From positions 8,713 to 44,734 of the forward strand of contig NZ_JACHJJ010000039.1 in NCBI RefSeq assembly GCF_014203605.1: a DNA stretch of 36,022 bases. The letters run 5' to 3'. The DNA is from Thiemannella venezuelensis. Lineage in GTDB: Bacteria; Actinomycetota; Actinomycetes; Streptosporangiales; Streptosporangiaceae. The notes under the pieces were generated by a model. The model was given only the letters and a program-made list of their open reading frames with translations. It ran no database searches and was not told the origin of the DNA. The translations under genes were made by a program, and so were the position numbers. This document shows positions 24,149-32,878 of this stretch, in pieces; position 1 is the stretch's first letter, and the number at the start of each line of letters is the position of its first letter.

Positions 24149-25282
24149 GTGGCGCATCCCGACTTCGCGGCGCTGAGCAGGCGCCTGCTCGGCCAGGTGG
24201 ACCCGCTGGCCGAGCGGCTGGCCCGGCGGGTCCGCGAGGCCGAGGCCGAGCTGGCCGTCGTCCCCCCGGAGGACCTGACCGCCGTGTGCGCCCTGCACCT
24301 GCGCGGCATCTACACCCACCTGGCGGGCGAGGGCCCGATGGAGCTGGAGCCGGTCCGGGCCAACGCCCGCCGCCGCGCGCTCCAGGGCGTGCCGCTCGCC
24401 GCCCTGCTGCACAGCTACCGGGTCGGCACCCTGTTCATCTGGGAGAGCTTCGTCGCGGCGGCCGACGAGCGGGTGCAGGCGGTGCTCCTGGAGAGCGTCA
24501 GCGAGCTCTGGCTCGGGCTGGAGGACTACTCCGAGGCGGTGCGCAGCACCTACCACGAGGTCGAGGCCGAGCGGGAACTGCGCGCCCGCCGGGACCGCGA
24601 CCTGCTCTTCGACGCGCTCCTCGGCGCCGACCACGCCCGGATCCGGGAGAGCGCGGACGCCCTCGGCCTGCCCCGGCAGGGCCGTTTCCACGTCCTGGCG
24701 GCCGAGAGCGCGGCCGCGCCCCGGCTGCCCGTCCCGGCGGTCTGGCGGGAGCTGCCCGGCGAGCGCCTCGCGGTCCTCTGGCTGGACGCCCCCCGCGCCG
24801 AGGCCCTGCGCGCCGCCGGCCCGCGGTTCCCCGCGGACCTGCTGGCGGACCCGCCGCCCGGCCGGTTCGGGATCAGCCCGCCGTACACGCAGATCTCGCA
24901 GACCGCCTCCGCCCTGCGCCTGGCCCGGCTGGCGCTGGCCTCCGTCCCGCCCGGCGCCGACGGGGTCTCCCGGTACGGCGACCGCCCGGTCGCCACCCTG
25001 GCCGCCAGCAGCCCGGAGACCGCCGGCGACCTGGCCCGGCGGGTGCTCGGCGCGGTCCTGGACCTGCCCGCCGAGGACCGGGGCACCCTGCTCGGCACCG
25101 CGCACGCGTGGTTCGCGGCGGGCGGCTCGACCGCGCGCGCGGCCGGGGCGCTGTTCTGCCACCGCAACACCGTGCGCTACCGGCTCGCCCGGATGGAGTC
25201 GCTGACCGGCCGCCGCTTCGACGACCCCCGCGAGGCCGCCGAGTTGTTCACCGCCCTGGAGACCCTGCGCGTGCTGCCCTGA
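24149..25282 (+). CDS. PucR/CdaR-type transcriptional regulator
   Basis: A 377-residue regulator. An N-terminal helical region (about 1-140, with LQGVPLAALLHSYRVGTLFIWE, the RsbRD-like N-terminal domain) leads to a GGDEF-like sensor region. The C-terminal PucR helix-turn-helix reads TARAAGALFCHRNTVRYRLARMESLTGR and closes with DDPREAAELFTALETLRVL. The start is GTG at 24149-24151. It is divergent from the oxidase/aldolase operon across a 144-bp gap packed with CACAA boxes, and very probably regulates that operon in response to its substrate. Confidence 0.9.
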   Translation: MAHPDFAALSRRLLGQVDPLAERLARRVREAEAELAVVPPEDLTAVCALHLRGIYTHLAGEGPMELEPVRANARRRALQGVPLAALLHSYRVGTLFIWESFVAAADERVQAVLLESVSELWLGLEDYSEAVRSTYHEVEAERELRARRDRDLLFDALLGADHARIRESADALGLPRQGRFHVLAAESAAAPRLPVPAVWRELPGERLAVLWLDAPRAEALRAAGPRFPADLLADPPPGRFGISPPYTQISQTASALRLARLALASVPPGADGVSRYGDRPVATLAASSPETAGDLARRVLGAVLDLPAEDRGTLLGTAHAWFAAGGSTARAAGALFCHRNTVRYRLARMESLTGRRFDDPREAAELFTALETLRVLP

Positions 25283-25385
25283 CCGGGTGCTCCGCCGTAC
25301 GGATGATCCATTCCGGTCGGTACGGTGGGACCCAGGGTGGGAACGCGGGCCCGATAAGGGGCGTTGGAGGGGGCATGGAGAGCAC

Positions 25386-27608
25386 ATGGCCTCGATAAGG
25401 CAGTTCGTCAGGCGGTTTCTGGAGCGTCCCGGTTCCATCGATCTCGCCCCCTTCGAGCGGATCGTCAGGGCGGCCGGTGCCGAGGAGGACCGCCTGCGGA
25501 AGGCGGCGGAACTGCCGTCACCCTCGATGGACGACCTGGCCGGGTTCTGCGCGGTCGCGCGCGAGGCCGCCGACCGGGCACTCGGGCTGAGGCCGTACGA
25601 CGTGCAACTGGTCGGCGCGCTCGTCATGCTCTCCGGAAACGTCGCCGAGATGGCCACCGGCGAGGGCAAGACGCTGTCCGGGGCCGTCGCCGCCGCCGGG
25701 TACGCCCTGCGGGGCAGACGGGTCCACGTCGTCTCCGTCAACGACTACCTGGCCCGGCGCGACGCCGAGTGGATGGGCCCGCTGTACGAGGCGCTGGGCG
25801 TCTCGGTGGGCTGGATCGGGGAGGCCTCCACTCCGGAGGAGCGGCGCGCGGCCTATGACCGGGACGTCACCTACGGTTCGGTCAGCGAGATCGGCTTCGA
25901 CGTGCTGCGCGACCGGCTCCGCGTCGACGCCGCCGATCTGCTGCTGCCCGAGCCGGACGTCGTGCTGGTCGACGAGGCCGACTCGGTGCTGGTGGACGAG
26001 GCCCGGGTCCCGCTGGTGCTCGCCGGGGCCGCCGACGCCGGCGGCGCCGTGCCGGAGACGGCGGCGCTGGTCCGCAGGCTCGTCAAGGGCTACCACTACG
26101 AGATCGACGACCAGGCCCGCAACGTGCACCTGACCTCCAAGGGCATCGACACCGTGGAGGAGGCGCTGGGCGTGGAGCTCTACCACGACACCGCGCGCCT
26201 GACCGAGGTCAACCTCGCGCTGCACGCGCACGCCCTGCTGACCAGGGACGTCGACTACATCGTCCGCGACGGCAGGGTCCACCTGGTCAACCCGTCCCGG
26301 GGGCGGGTCGCGCTGCTGCAGCGCTGGCCGGACGGCCTGCAGGCGGCGGTCGAGGCCAAGGAGGCGCTGGCGCCCTCGGAGACCGGGGAGATCCTCGACT
26401 CGATCACGGTCCAGGGGCTGATCACCCGCTACCCCGGGCGTTGCGGGATGACCGGTACGGCGGTGGCCGTCGGCGACGAACTGCGCGAGTTCTACGACCT
26501 GAAGGTGGCGGTCGTCCCGCCCAACCGGCCGCCGGTCCGCGCCGACGAGCCCGACCGGTTGTTCGAGTTCGCCGCGGACCGGGACCGGGCGCTGGTCGAC
26601 GAGATCGCCGAGGCGCACGCCACCGGCCGGCCGATCCTGGTCGGCACCCTGGACGTGGCGGAGTCCGAGCGGCTCGCCCTGAACCTCGCCGGGCGGGGGC
26701 TGGAGTGCGCCGTGCTGAACGCGAAGAACGACGCGGAGGAGGCCTCGATCATCGCCCGGGCCGGGGAACGCGGGGCGATCACGGTCTCCACCCAGATGGC
26801 CGGGCGCGGCACCGACATCCGGCTCGGCGAGGGAGTGGGCGCCCTCGGCGGCCTGTACGTCATCGGCTCGGGCCGCCACGCGAGCAGCCGCCTGGACGAC
26901 CAGCTCCGCGGCCGGGCCGGGCGGCAGGGCGACCCCGGCGGCTCGGTCTTCCTCGTCAGCGGCGAGGACGACCTGATCACCCACTACGTCGCCGACGAGT
27001 ACTCCTCGGGCGTGCCGAGCGCACGGCTCGTGGCCCACGCCCAGCGGGTCGCCGAGGGCGTCAACGCGCAGATCCACCGCAACACCTGGCGCTACACCCG
27101 CCTGCTCGAACGCCAGCGGGACCTGGTCCTGGAACGCCGCGACCGGGTCCTGCGCGGCCGGACGGCCGGGGAGGCCCTCGCCGCCGCCGCCCCCGAGCGC
27201 TGGACCGGGCTGACCGGGGCCCTTCCCCCCGAGACGGGCGAGGAGATCCTGCACGGGGCGGCGCGGCAGATCGTCCTGTTCCACCTCGACCGCTGCTGGG
27301 CCGAGCACCTGGCCTACCTCGCCGAGCTCCGCGAGGGCATCCACCTGCGGGTGCTGGGCCGCGCCAGCCCGATCGACGAGTTCCACAAGGACGCGGTCGC
27401 CGCCTACCGGCGGCTGCTCGCCGAGGTCGAGTCGCGCTCGGTCGCGACGTTCGAGAGCGCCGGGATCACCGAGGACGGCCTCGACCTGGACGGGGAGGGG
27501 CTCAAGCGCCCCACCGCGACCTGGACCTACCTGGTCCAGGAGAACCCGTTCGGCAGCGAGTGGGAGCGCCTCACCAACCGCCTCGCCACCAAGATCCGCC
27601 GCCGCTGA
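25386..27608 (+). CDS. secA2: Accessory preprotein translocase ATPase SecA2
   Basis: A 740-residue SecA paralogue. Walker A is MATGEGKT (about 89-96), the DEAD box DEADSVLVDEAR at about 196-207, VTYGSVSEIGFDVLRDR replaces the usual VTYGTNNEFGFDYLRDN, and motif VI is GRAGRQGDPGG. It lacks the C-terminal zinc-binding and linker tail of housekeeping SecA and is shorter, as expected of SecA2. It powers export of a limited set of proteins through the SecY channel. The ATG at 25386 has GGAGAG just upstream; an upstream in-frame start at 25287 is less likely. It appears to be a lone gene, and no SecY2 lies nearby. Confidence 0.9.
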   Translation: MASIRQFVRRFLERPGSIDLAPFERIVRAAGAEEDRLRKAAELPSPSMDDLAGFCAVAREAADRALGLRPYDVQLVGALVMLSGNVAEMATGEGKTLSGAVAAAGYALRGRRVHVVSVNDYLARRDAEWMGPLYEALGVSVGWIGEASTPEERRAAYDRDVTYGSVSEIGFDVLRDRLRVDAADLLLPEPDVVLVDEADSVLVDEARVPLVLAGAADAGGAVPETAALVRRLVKGYHYEIDDQARNVHLTSKGIDTVEEALGVELYHDTARLTEVNLALHAHALLTRDVDYIVRDGRVHLVNPSRGRVALLQRWPDGLQAAVEAKEALAPSETGEILDSITVQGLITRYPGRCGMTGTAVAVGDELREFYDLKVAVVPPNRPPVRADEPDRLFEFAADRDRALVDEIAEAHATGRPILVGTLDVAESERLALNLAGRGLECAVLNAKNDAEEASIIARAGERGAITVSTQMAGRGTDIRLGEGVGALGGLYVIGSGRHASSRLDDQLRGRAGRQGDPGGSVFLVSGEDDLITHYVADEYSSGVPSARLVAHAQRVAEGVNAQIHRNTWRYTRLLERQRDLVLERRDRVLRGRTAGEALAAAAPERWTGLTGALPPETGEEILHGAARQIVLFHLDRCWAEHLAYLAELREGIHLRVLGRASPIDEFHKDAVAAYRRLLAEVESRSVATFESAGITEDGLDLDGEGLKRPTATWTYLVQENPFGSEWERLTNRLATKIRRR

Positions 27609-27632
27609 TCCGCCGCCGCTGATCCGCCGCCG
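27593..27632. repeat. 14-bp tandem repeat spanning the secA2 stop codon
   Basis: GATCCGCCGCCGCT occurs at 27593-27606 and 27607-27620 and in part at 27621-27632. The first copy ends at the first base of the TGA stop, so extra copies lie just outside the coding region. Confidence 0.9.
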
Positions 27633-27689
27633 GGCACCGGAGTCCCGCGCGCCCTGCCGTACGGGTCCCGCGGCCGGCCCGCTCCCCGG

Positions 27690-28922
27690 TCACGGACGCG
27701 CGGCGGCGTCCAGGGCCGCGCGGATCTCGCCCGCCGGGTCGCCCTCATGGTAGATCCGCTCGCTGGTCTCGATGCCGTCCAGGAACTCCTGGTACCGCAC
27801 CGCGTACATGAGGTGCCCGAGCGGTTCGGCCAGGGCCAGCGCCCGCCCGGGGTCGGAGCCCGGCACCAGCTCCGACCAGGCCGCGATCCAGGCGTCGGCC
27901 GCCCCGGTCCGGGGCCGTCCCGGCCGGAAGTCGCGGATCCGCAGGGCGTCCAGGACGGGGTGGCCGAAGTGGCTGTCGGCGAAGTCGACGGCGACCGTGC
28001 GGCGGCCGTCGGAGCGCCAGTTGCCGGAGTGGAAGTCGGCGTGCACGACGGTGTCCGGCAGGCCGCACTCCTCCAGGGCGGCGGCGAGCGCGGGCAGGCC
28101 GTCGGCCAGCCGGTGCGCCGCGGCCAGTTCGGCCGCGGTCAGGCCCAGTTCGTCCCGCCTGCCGAGCAGGTCGCGCACCAGCCCGGCCAGGACCCGCGGG
28201 GTGCGCTCCGGCAGGCCGTCCGGGGGCCCGTCCAGGCGGCGCGCGAGCGCCGCCTGCGCCGCGGCCCACCGGCCGACCATCGCGCGGACGAGATCGTCCG
28301 GGGCCTCCCAGCAGTCCTCGCCGGGCACGTGGCCCAGGAGCGTCCAGCCGCGCGGCGCGTCCGCCGCCAGGACGTCGGGGACGATCTCCGGGTCCACCTG
28401 CGCGAACGCCTCCACCGCGGCCGCCTCCCACGTCGCGAACCCGGGCGTGGCCTTCAGCCACACCGGCCCGGCGGAGGTGGGGATCCGGAACAGCCCCGAC
28501 AGGTTCCAGGTCTTCACCTGCTCGACGTCCCCGCTCACCGGCCGGCCCGCCGCGCGCAGTTCCTCCCGCGCCCAGTCCAGCGCCGCCCTCAGTCCGGCGG
28601 CCGTCGCCCAGCCGGACCGCCGGGGGACGGGGTCCAGCAGGTCGCCGAGGTCGGAGGGAGGCGGACCGAGCAGGCCGGGGCGGGGCCGGTCGAAGGCCTC
28701 GGCGTGGTAGGTGACGTGCCCGCCCCGGCCGCCCTCCCCTCCGGTGACGCCGGTCAGGCGCAGCACCATGACCGGAACGCCGAGCGCCGCCGTCAGGTGC
28801 GCGGCGACCGGCCCGGCCTCGGCCCACCAGGGACTCTCCAGGGGGAAGGGCCCGAAGGTCCCCAGGCACTCGTCCCCCGCCGTCACCACCGCGTCGGCCG
28901 TACGGCCCTGCTCTCGATCCAC
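27690..28922 (-). CDS. APH-fold phosphotransferase family protein
   Basis: A 410-residue protein. The C-terminal two thirds have the aminoglycoside/choline-kinase fold: FRIPTSAGPVWLKATPGFATWE in the N-lobe, the catalytic loop DTVVHADFHSGNW and the metal-binding VDFADSHFGHPVLD. The N-terminal ~130 residues (ECLGTFGPFPLESPWWAEAG) form an extra domain common in actinomycete members. The substrate is unknown and may not be an antibiotic. The start is GTG at 28920-28922; no clear Shine-Dalgarno precedes it, so the start is uncertain. It is divergent from the XRE regulator. Confidence 0.8.
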   Translation of the reverse strand: MDREQGRTADAVVTAGDECLGTFGPFPLESPWWAEAGPVAAHLTAALGVPVMVLRLTGVTGGEGGRGGHVTYHAEAFDRPRPGLLGPPPSDLGDLLDPVPRRSGWATAAGLRAALDWAREELRAAGRPVSGDVEQVKTWNLSGLFRIPTSAGPVWLKATPGFATWEAAAVEAFAQVDPEIVPDVLAADAPRGWTLLGHVPGEDCWEAPDDLVRAMVGRWAAAQAALARRLDGPPDGLPERTPRVLAGLVRDLLGRRDELGLTAAELAAAHRLADGLPALAAALEECGLPDTVVHADFHSGNWRSDGRRTVAVDFADSHFGHPVLDALRIRDFRPGRPRTGAADAWIAAWSELVPGSDPGRALALAEPLGHLMYAVRYQEFLDGIETSERIYHEGDPAGEIRAALDAAARP

Positions 28923-29051
28923 CGGACCAGTCTGGCCGGACGGGCGTCCCGTCCGCGAGCCGTTATCCGCCGCCCCGCGGGGTCCGGCGGCGGGACGTCA
29001 CGATCTCCGTTACGTGGACGGTAATGGTTTGGTCGATCATCGCTGGATATC

Positions 29052-29861
29052 GTGGTATCCGTGACCACCACCAGCGGGAACCGGCCGGTCGGTGAGCTGC
29101 TGCGCCAGTGGCGGGAGCGGCGGCGGATGAGCCAGCTGGACCTCGCCATCCAGGCCGACATCTCCACCCGTCACCTGAGCTTCGTGGAGACGGGCCGGTC
29201 GAAACCGAGCCGCGACATGATCCTGCACCTCGCAGAGGAGCTGGAGCTGCCGCTGCGCGAGCGCAACCACCTCCTGCTGGCGGGCGGCTTCGCCCCGGTC
29301 TTCGCCGAGACCCCGCTCAACTCGCCGGAGATGGCCTCGGTCCGGACGGCGCTGGGGCAGGTGCTGAGCGGGCACCAGCCGTACCCCGCCGTGGTCGTGG
29401 ACCAGCGCTGGAACCTGGTGGACCGCAACTCCGCGACCGGCCTGCTGCTGCGCGGCGTCGCACCCGAACTGCTCGTCCCTCCGGTCAACGTGCTTCGGCT
29501 GAGCCTGCACCCCAAGGGCATGGCCCACCGGATCCTCAACCTGGGCGAGTGGCGGGCCCACCTGCTGCACCGGCTCCGCCGCCAGATCAGCCTGACCGCC
29601 GACCCCGAGCTGACCGAGCTCTGGCGGGAGCTCGACGGCTATCCCTGCGACCAGCCCGAGCCCGAGATCGGGGCGGGCACGGGGCAGATCGTGATCCCGC
29701 TCCGGCTCCGCCGCGGCTACCGCGAGCTGGTCTTCTTCAGCACGATGACGACGTTCGGCACCCCGCTGGACATCACCGTCGCCGAACTCGCCATCGAGGC
29801 GTACTTCCCGGCCAACCCCGAGACGGCCGCCTACCTGCAGCACCAGCACCACCCCGACTAG
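29052..29861 (+). CDS. XRE-type regulator with MmyB-like ligand domain
   Basis: A 269-residue regulator. The N-terminal Cro/CI helix-turn-helix (about 12-70) shows LLRQWRERRRMSQLDLAIQ and STRHLSFVETGRSKPSRDMI. An MmyB-like sensor domain follows, with YPAVVVDQRWNLVDRNSATG, HPKGMAHRILNLGEW and RELVFFSTMTTFGTPLDITVAELAIE. This family is one of the largest in actinomycetes, and relatives regulate neighbouring oxidoreductase or transport genes, sometimes with lipid-like ligands. The GTG at 29052 and another at 29061 are both possible starts; no Shine-Dalgarno is visible, which fits leaderless translation. The divergent APH-fold gene is a likely target. Confidence 0.88.
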   Translation: MVSVTTTSGNRPVGELLRQWRERRRMSQLDLAIQADISTRHLSFVETGRSKPSRDMILHLAEELELPLRERNHLLLAGGFAPVFAETPLNSPEMASVRTALGQVLSGHQPYPAVVVDQRWNLVDRNSATGLLLRGVAPELLVPPVNVLRLSLHPKGMAHRILNLGEWRAHLLHRLRRQISLTADPELTELWRELDGYPCDQPEPEIGAGTGQIVIPLRLRRGYRELVFFSTMTTFGTPLDITVAELAIEAYFPANPETAAYLQHQHHPD

Positions 29862-29907
29862 CACCTCCCCGGGCCCGGAACCGGCCGGGCGGGGGCCGCG
29901 GCGGACC

Positions 29908-30438
29908 TCAGGAGACCCCCGGCATCAGCACGGTGGTGAGGAGCCTCCTGACCCGCCCCTCCCCCGGGCCGAGGCCCGCCCTGGCCTCCACCACCCGCCG
30001 GAGGTCGGCCGCGAACGCGGCGAGCTCCTCGTCGGAGAGCCACAGGGCGGCCTGGCGGTAGCCGACGCCGTCCCGGCGCAGGTCGACGTCGCCGCGCCCG
30101 GTGTAGCGGTCGAAGTCGGCCAGCAGCCCGGCCGTGAACGCCATGAACGCCCGCCGGTGGTCCTCCGGCGACATCGCGGCCAGGTCCTCGTCGGCGACCT
30201 GGGCCGCGGACAGCCGCAGCGCGTAGGTGCGCTCCACCGCGCCCCGCACCCGCTGCTCGTCCACGACCTCCAGCACCCCGGCCTCCGCCAGCGTGCCGAC
30301 GTGCCGGTAGAGCGTGGCGGTGGAGACGTCGGAGAGCTCGGCGGCGAGGGCCGCGGTGGTCATGCGGCGGTCGCCGAGCAGCGCCTGGACGATGCGCAGC
30401 CGCACCGGGTGGAGGAGGAGATCAGCCGTCGTCTTCAT
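29908..30438 (-). CDS. HTH transcriptional regulator (ArsR-like winged helix)
   Basis: A 176-residue regulator. A winged helix at the N-terminus (LLLHPVRLRIVQALLGDRRM, TTAALAAELSDVSTATLYRHVGTL) is followed by a C-terminal helical domain (HRRAFMAFTAGLLADFDRY) found in many actinomycete regulators of this group. It is divergent from the hydrolase fusion across 77 bp that contain a strong promoter with an operator in its spacer, so it is most likely the repressor of that gene. The ligand is unknown. Confidence 0.87.
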   Translation of the reverse strand: MKTTADLLLHPVRLRIVQALLGDRRMTTAALAAELSDVSTATLYRHVGTLAEAGVLEVVDEQRVRGAVERTYALRLSAAQVADEDLAAMSPEDHRRAFMAFTAGLLADFDRYTGRGDVDLRRDGVGYRQAALWLSDEELAAFAADLRRVVEARAGLGPGEGRVRRLLTTVLMPGVS

Positions 30439-30456
30439 GAACCAACACTCTCACAT

Positions 30457-30485
30457 TTGACATCAATCTCAAAGATGAGAATAAT
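30457..30485 (+). promoter_or_regulatory. Near-consensus sigma-70 promoter with operator in the spacer
   Basis: TTGACA (30457-30462) and AATAAT (30480-30485) are separated by exactly 17 bp. The spacer and the first -10 base contain the perfect palindrome TCTCA-AAGA-TGAGA (30467-30480). A repressor bound there would block polymerase directly; the divergent HTH regulator is the obvious candidate. Such a strong promoter is rare in this window and implies tight regulation. Confidence 0.8.
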
Positions 30486-30515
30486 CATGGTCGAACGGAA
30501 GAGAAAGGGGCCACG

Positions 30516-31805
30516 ATGGCGACGATGACGGTGACCGGGGGCGAGCTGGTGCTGGCGCTCGACCGGGGCGAGAAGGTGGCGGGCCTGCACGGCGACATCC
30601 GCGTGCCGCTCACCGCGGTCCGCGACGTCACCGTCGTGGAGAACGGGGTGGCGGGCGCCCGCGGCCTGCGCTCCCCCGGCCTGGCGGTTCCGGGACGGAC
30701 CAAGGTCGGGACGTGGCGGCGCCCGGGGAACCGGGCGTTCGTGACCGTCCGCCGGGGCGTGCCCGCCGTACGGGTCTCCCTGAGCGGCGCCGGCTACGAC
30801 GAGCTGCTGGTCGGCGACGAGCACGCGGCCGAGCTCGCCGGGCGCATCCGCGAGGCGGCGGCCCTGCCCGCGCCGGTCGCCGAGGAGCGCGTCACCTTCC
30901 GCTCCGGCGGCTTGATCCTCGGCGGCACGCTGGCCCTGCCCGCCGGGCCGGGGCCGCACCCCGTGGTGCTGATCGTGACCGGCTCGGGCCCGCTGGACCG
31001 GGACGCCGACCACAAGCGCATGCCCCTGGGGGTCAGCCGCGACCTGGCGCACGCCCTGGCCCGCGCGGGGGTGGCCTCCTTCCGCTACGACAAGCGCGGT
31101 GTCGGCGAGTCCCAGGGCGACTTCCTCGCCGCGGGCCTGAGCGACAACGTCGCCGACGCCCGGGCCGCGCTGGCCTGGCTGCGGGGCCGTACGGAGATCG
31201 ACCCGGCGGCGGTGTTCGTCGCCGGCCACAGCGAGGGCGCCGTCATCGCCACCGCGCTCAGCCCCGCCGAGCAGGACGGCCTGGCCGGGATCGTGCTGCT
31301 GTCCGGCATCGCCAGGACCGGCGAGGAGACCCTGAGGTGGCAGGCCCGGCAGATCGCCGGGGACCTGCCCGCACCGGTCCGGGTGATCCTTCGCCTGCTC
31401 GGCACCGACCTGTTCACCAAGCAGGAGCAGGCCCTCACCCGGCTCAAGGCCACCACCACCGACGTCGCCCGCGTCCAGGGGCGCAGGACGAACGCGCGCT
31501 GGCACCGCGAGTTCATCGCCTTCGACCCCGAGCCGCTCCTGCGCGGGCTGCGCGTGCCGGTCCTGGCCGTCACCGGCGACGGCGACGTCCAGGTCGACCC
31601 CGCCGACCTCGACACCGTCGCCGCCCTGGTCGACGGGGACGTCACGACCGTCCGGGTGCCCGGACTGAGCCACCTGCTCCGCCAGGACCCGGACGCCGGG
31701 GGCCTGCGCACCTACAAGCAGCAGATCCGCAGGCCCACCGACCCCGGGGTCCTCACCCTGGTGACGGACTGGGTCAACGAGCACCTCCCGGAGCACCCGG
31801 CCTGA
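30516..31805 (+). CDS. PH-like domain fused to an alpha/beta hydrolase
   Basis: A 429-residue fusion. Residues 1 to about 112 match the actinomycete PH-like domain (TVTGGELVLALDRGEKVAGL, HGDIRVPLTAVRDVTVVE, FVTVRRGVPAVRVSLSGAGYDELLV), otherwise usually a stand-alone small protein. Residues about 120-429 are an alpha/beta hydrolase: VLIVTGSGPLDRDADH oxyanion region, nucleophile elbow GHSEGA with Ser at about 239, an acid in TGDGDVQVDP and the His in PGLSHLL. The substrate is unknown; esters or peptides are possible. It has GAAAGGGG before the ATG, a near-consensus promoter, and a divergent repressor. Confidence 0.85.
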   Translation: MATMTVTGGELVLALDRGEKVAGLHGDIRVPLTAVRDVTVVENGVAGARGLRSPGLAVPGRTKVGTWRRPGNRAFVTVRRGVPAVRVSLSGAGYDELLVGDEHAAELAGRIREAAALPAPVAEERVTFRSGGLILGGTLALPAGPGPHPVVLIVTGSGPLDRDADHKRMPLGVSRDLAHALARAGVASFRYDKRGVGESQGDFLAAGLSDNVADARAALAWLRGRTEIDPAAVFVAGHSEGAVIATALSPAEQDGLAGIVLLSGIARTGEETLRWQARQIAGDLPAPVRVILRLLGTDLFTKQEQALTRLKATTTDVARVQGRRTNARWHREFIAFDPEPLLRGLRVPVLAVTGDGDVQVDPADLDTVAALVDGDVTTVRVPGLSHLLRQDPDAGGLRTYKQQIRRPTDPGVLTLVTDWVNEHLPEHPA

Positions 31806-31808
31806 CGG

Positions 31809-31840
31809 CGGCGCGGCGAGCCGCTTCTCTCGCCGCGCCG
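31809..31840. terminator. Perfect 12-bp stem-loop terminator
   Basis: CGGCGCGGCGAG (31809-31820) pairs with CTCGCCGCGCCG (31829-31840) around an 8-base loop, right after the hydrolase stop and before the convergent VOC gene. It may serve both directions. Confidence 0.75.
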
Positions 31841-31895
31841 TCCCCGCCGCCGGACGGGCGCGGCGAGGGAGGGGACGACGAAAGAGGGGAGGGCG

Positions 31896-32282
31896 TCAGT
31901 CCCAGCGCTGGGCGTTGCCGTCGTGCAGCGTGCCGGGGGCGTCCGGGATGACGCAGAACGGCAGGCCCGCCGGGTCCCGCATGATCCACCAGCGGTCGTT
32001 CGCCTTCTGCACCCGCTCGGCGCCCAGCCGCTCCAGCCGCGCGACCTCCGCCTCCAGGTCGTCGGTGTGGATGTCGACGTGCACCCGGCCCTCCCCCTCT
32101 CCCAGCCGCTGGATCATCAGTGCGAACTCCTGTCCGTGCAGGAGGGCGCCGTGGTACTCCGGATAGCTCTCGTTGGCTTTCAGTTCCGGTCCGATCGCCC
32201 CCCGCCAGAACTCCACCTCCCGGTCGTGACCGGCCTGCGGAACGTCGATGACAACCGTGTAGAGCCTGCTGTAGTGCGCCAC
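31896..32282 (-). CDS. VOC/glyoxalase-like family protein
   Basis: A 128-residue VOC-fold protein: YTVVIDVPQAGHDREVEFWRGAIG, HVDIHTDDLEAEVARLERLGA and WWIMRDPAGLPFCVIPD are the family's three landmark blocks. The GTG at 32280-32282 has GGAGG eight bases upstream, which fixes the start; the open frame extends further upstream without support. It is preceded by a terminator and by another VOC gene on the same strand. The ligand is unknown. Confidence 0.85.
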   Translation of the reverse strand: MAHYSRLYTVVIDVPQAGHDREVEFWRGAIGPELKANESYPEYHGALLHGQEFALMIQRLGEGEGRVHVDIHTDDLEAEVARLERLGAERVQKANDRWWIMRDPAGLPFCVIPDAPGTLHDGNAQRWD

Positions 32283-32301
32283 GCGCAACACCTCCGGTCG
32301 G

Positions 32302-32335
32302 GAAAAGCACGGACCCCCATGATCGGGGAGCCGTG
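32302..32335 (-). terminator. Intrinsic terminator between the two VOC genes
   Basis: On the minus strand CACGG-CT-CCCC, a short loop, GGGG-GT-CCGTG is followed by C and TTTT, giving a two-part stem with a U tract. It would end transcripts from the upstream VOC gene (32394-32744) before the next one. Confidence 0.65.
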
Positions 32336-32393
32336 TCTCACGCAGAAAGGCCAGCCGTCCGGCGCCGGGCACCGCCGGAGCCTCCGGTGTGCT

Positions 32394-32744
32394 TCAGGTC
32401 CGGGCGCGCAGGACGCAGAACTCGTTGCCCTCGGGGTCGGCGAGGACCACCCATGACTGCTCGCCCTGCCCCACGTCGGCCCGGCGGGCGCCCAGCGCCA
32501 GCAGCCGTGCGACCTCGGCCTCCTGGTCGTCGGGGCGGAAGTCGAGGTGGAGCCGGTTCTTGACCGCCCGGGGGTCGGGCACCGGGACGAAGAGCAGCCC
32601 GGGCAGGCGGTCGGGGGAAGGACGGATCTCGTACTCGTCGTCCGCGTCGTCGACCACCACCCAGCCGAGGGCGTCGGCCCACCACCGGCCCAGGGCCGCC
32701 GGATCCGCCGAGTCGACGACGACCTGCTCCCATTCCAAATTCAT
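32394..32744 (-). CDS. VOC/glyoxalase-like family protein
   Basis: A 116-residue single-module VOC protein. WEQVVVDSADPAALGRWWADALGW, HLDFRPDDQEAEVARLLALGA and WVVLADPEGNEFCVLRA are characteristic of the large actinomycete glyoxalase-like group. The ATG at 32742-32744 is preceded by GGGG; an in-frame GTG two codons upstream (32748-32750) is also possible. It is separated from the second VOC gene by 111 bp and a terminator. No specific function can be given. Confidence 0.85.
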   Translation of the reverse strand: MNLEWEQVVVDSADPAALGRWWADALGWVVVDDADDEYEIRPSPDRLPGLLFVPVPDPRAVKNRLHLDFRPDDQEAEVARLLALGARRADVGQGEQSWVVLADPEGNEFCVLRART

Positions 32745-32878
32745 GATCACCCCATGCCCGGCCGCCGGCGGTCCATGCTCTCCCCGCCCGCGGCATGTCC
32801 CACCGGACGAGCGCAGGGCGGATCAGCGCAACCCCTTACGGCACGCCTTCGCCCCGTTGTGGCCCTACCCTGAGGACC

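Noticed and set aside
22850-25741. 963-codon version of the lactate-monooxygenase gene
   Set aside because: The extension runs antisense through the PucR regulator and into secA2; the enzyme begins at the GTG at 24004.
25518-27386. 622-codon open frame opposite secA2
   Set aside because: It is an antisense shadow of a gene with unmistakable SecA motifs, and shows no domain of its own.
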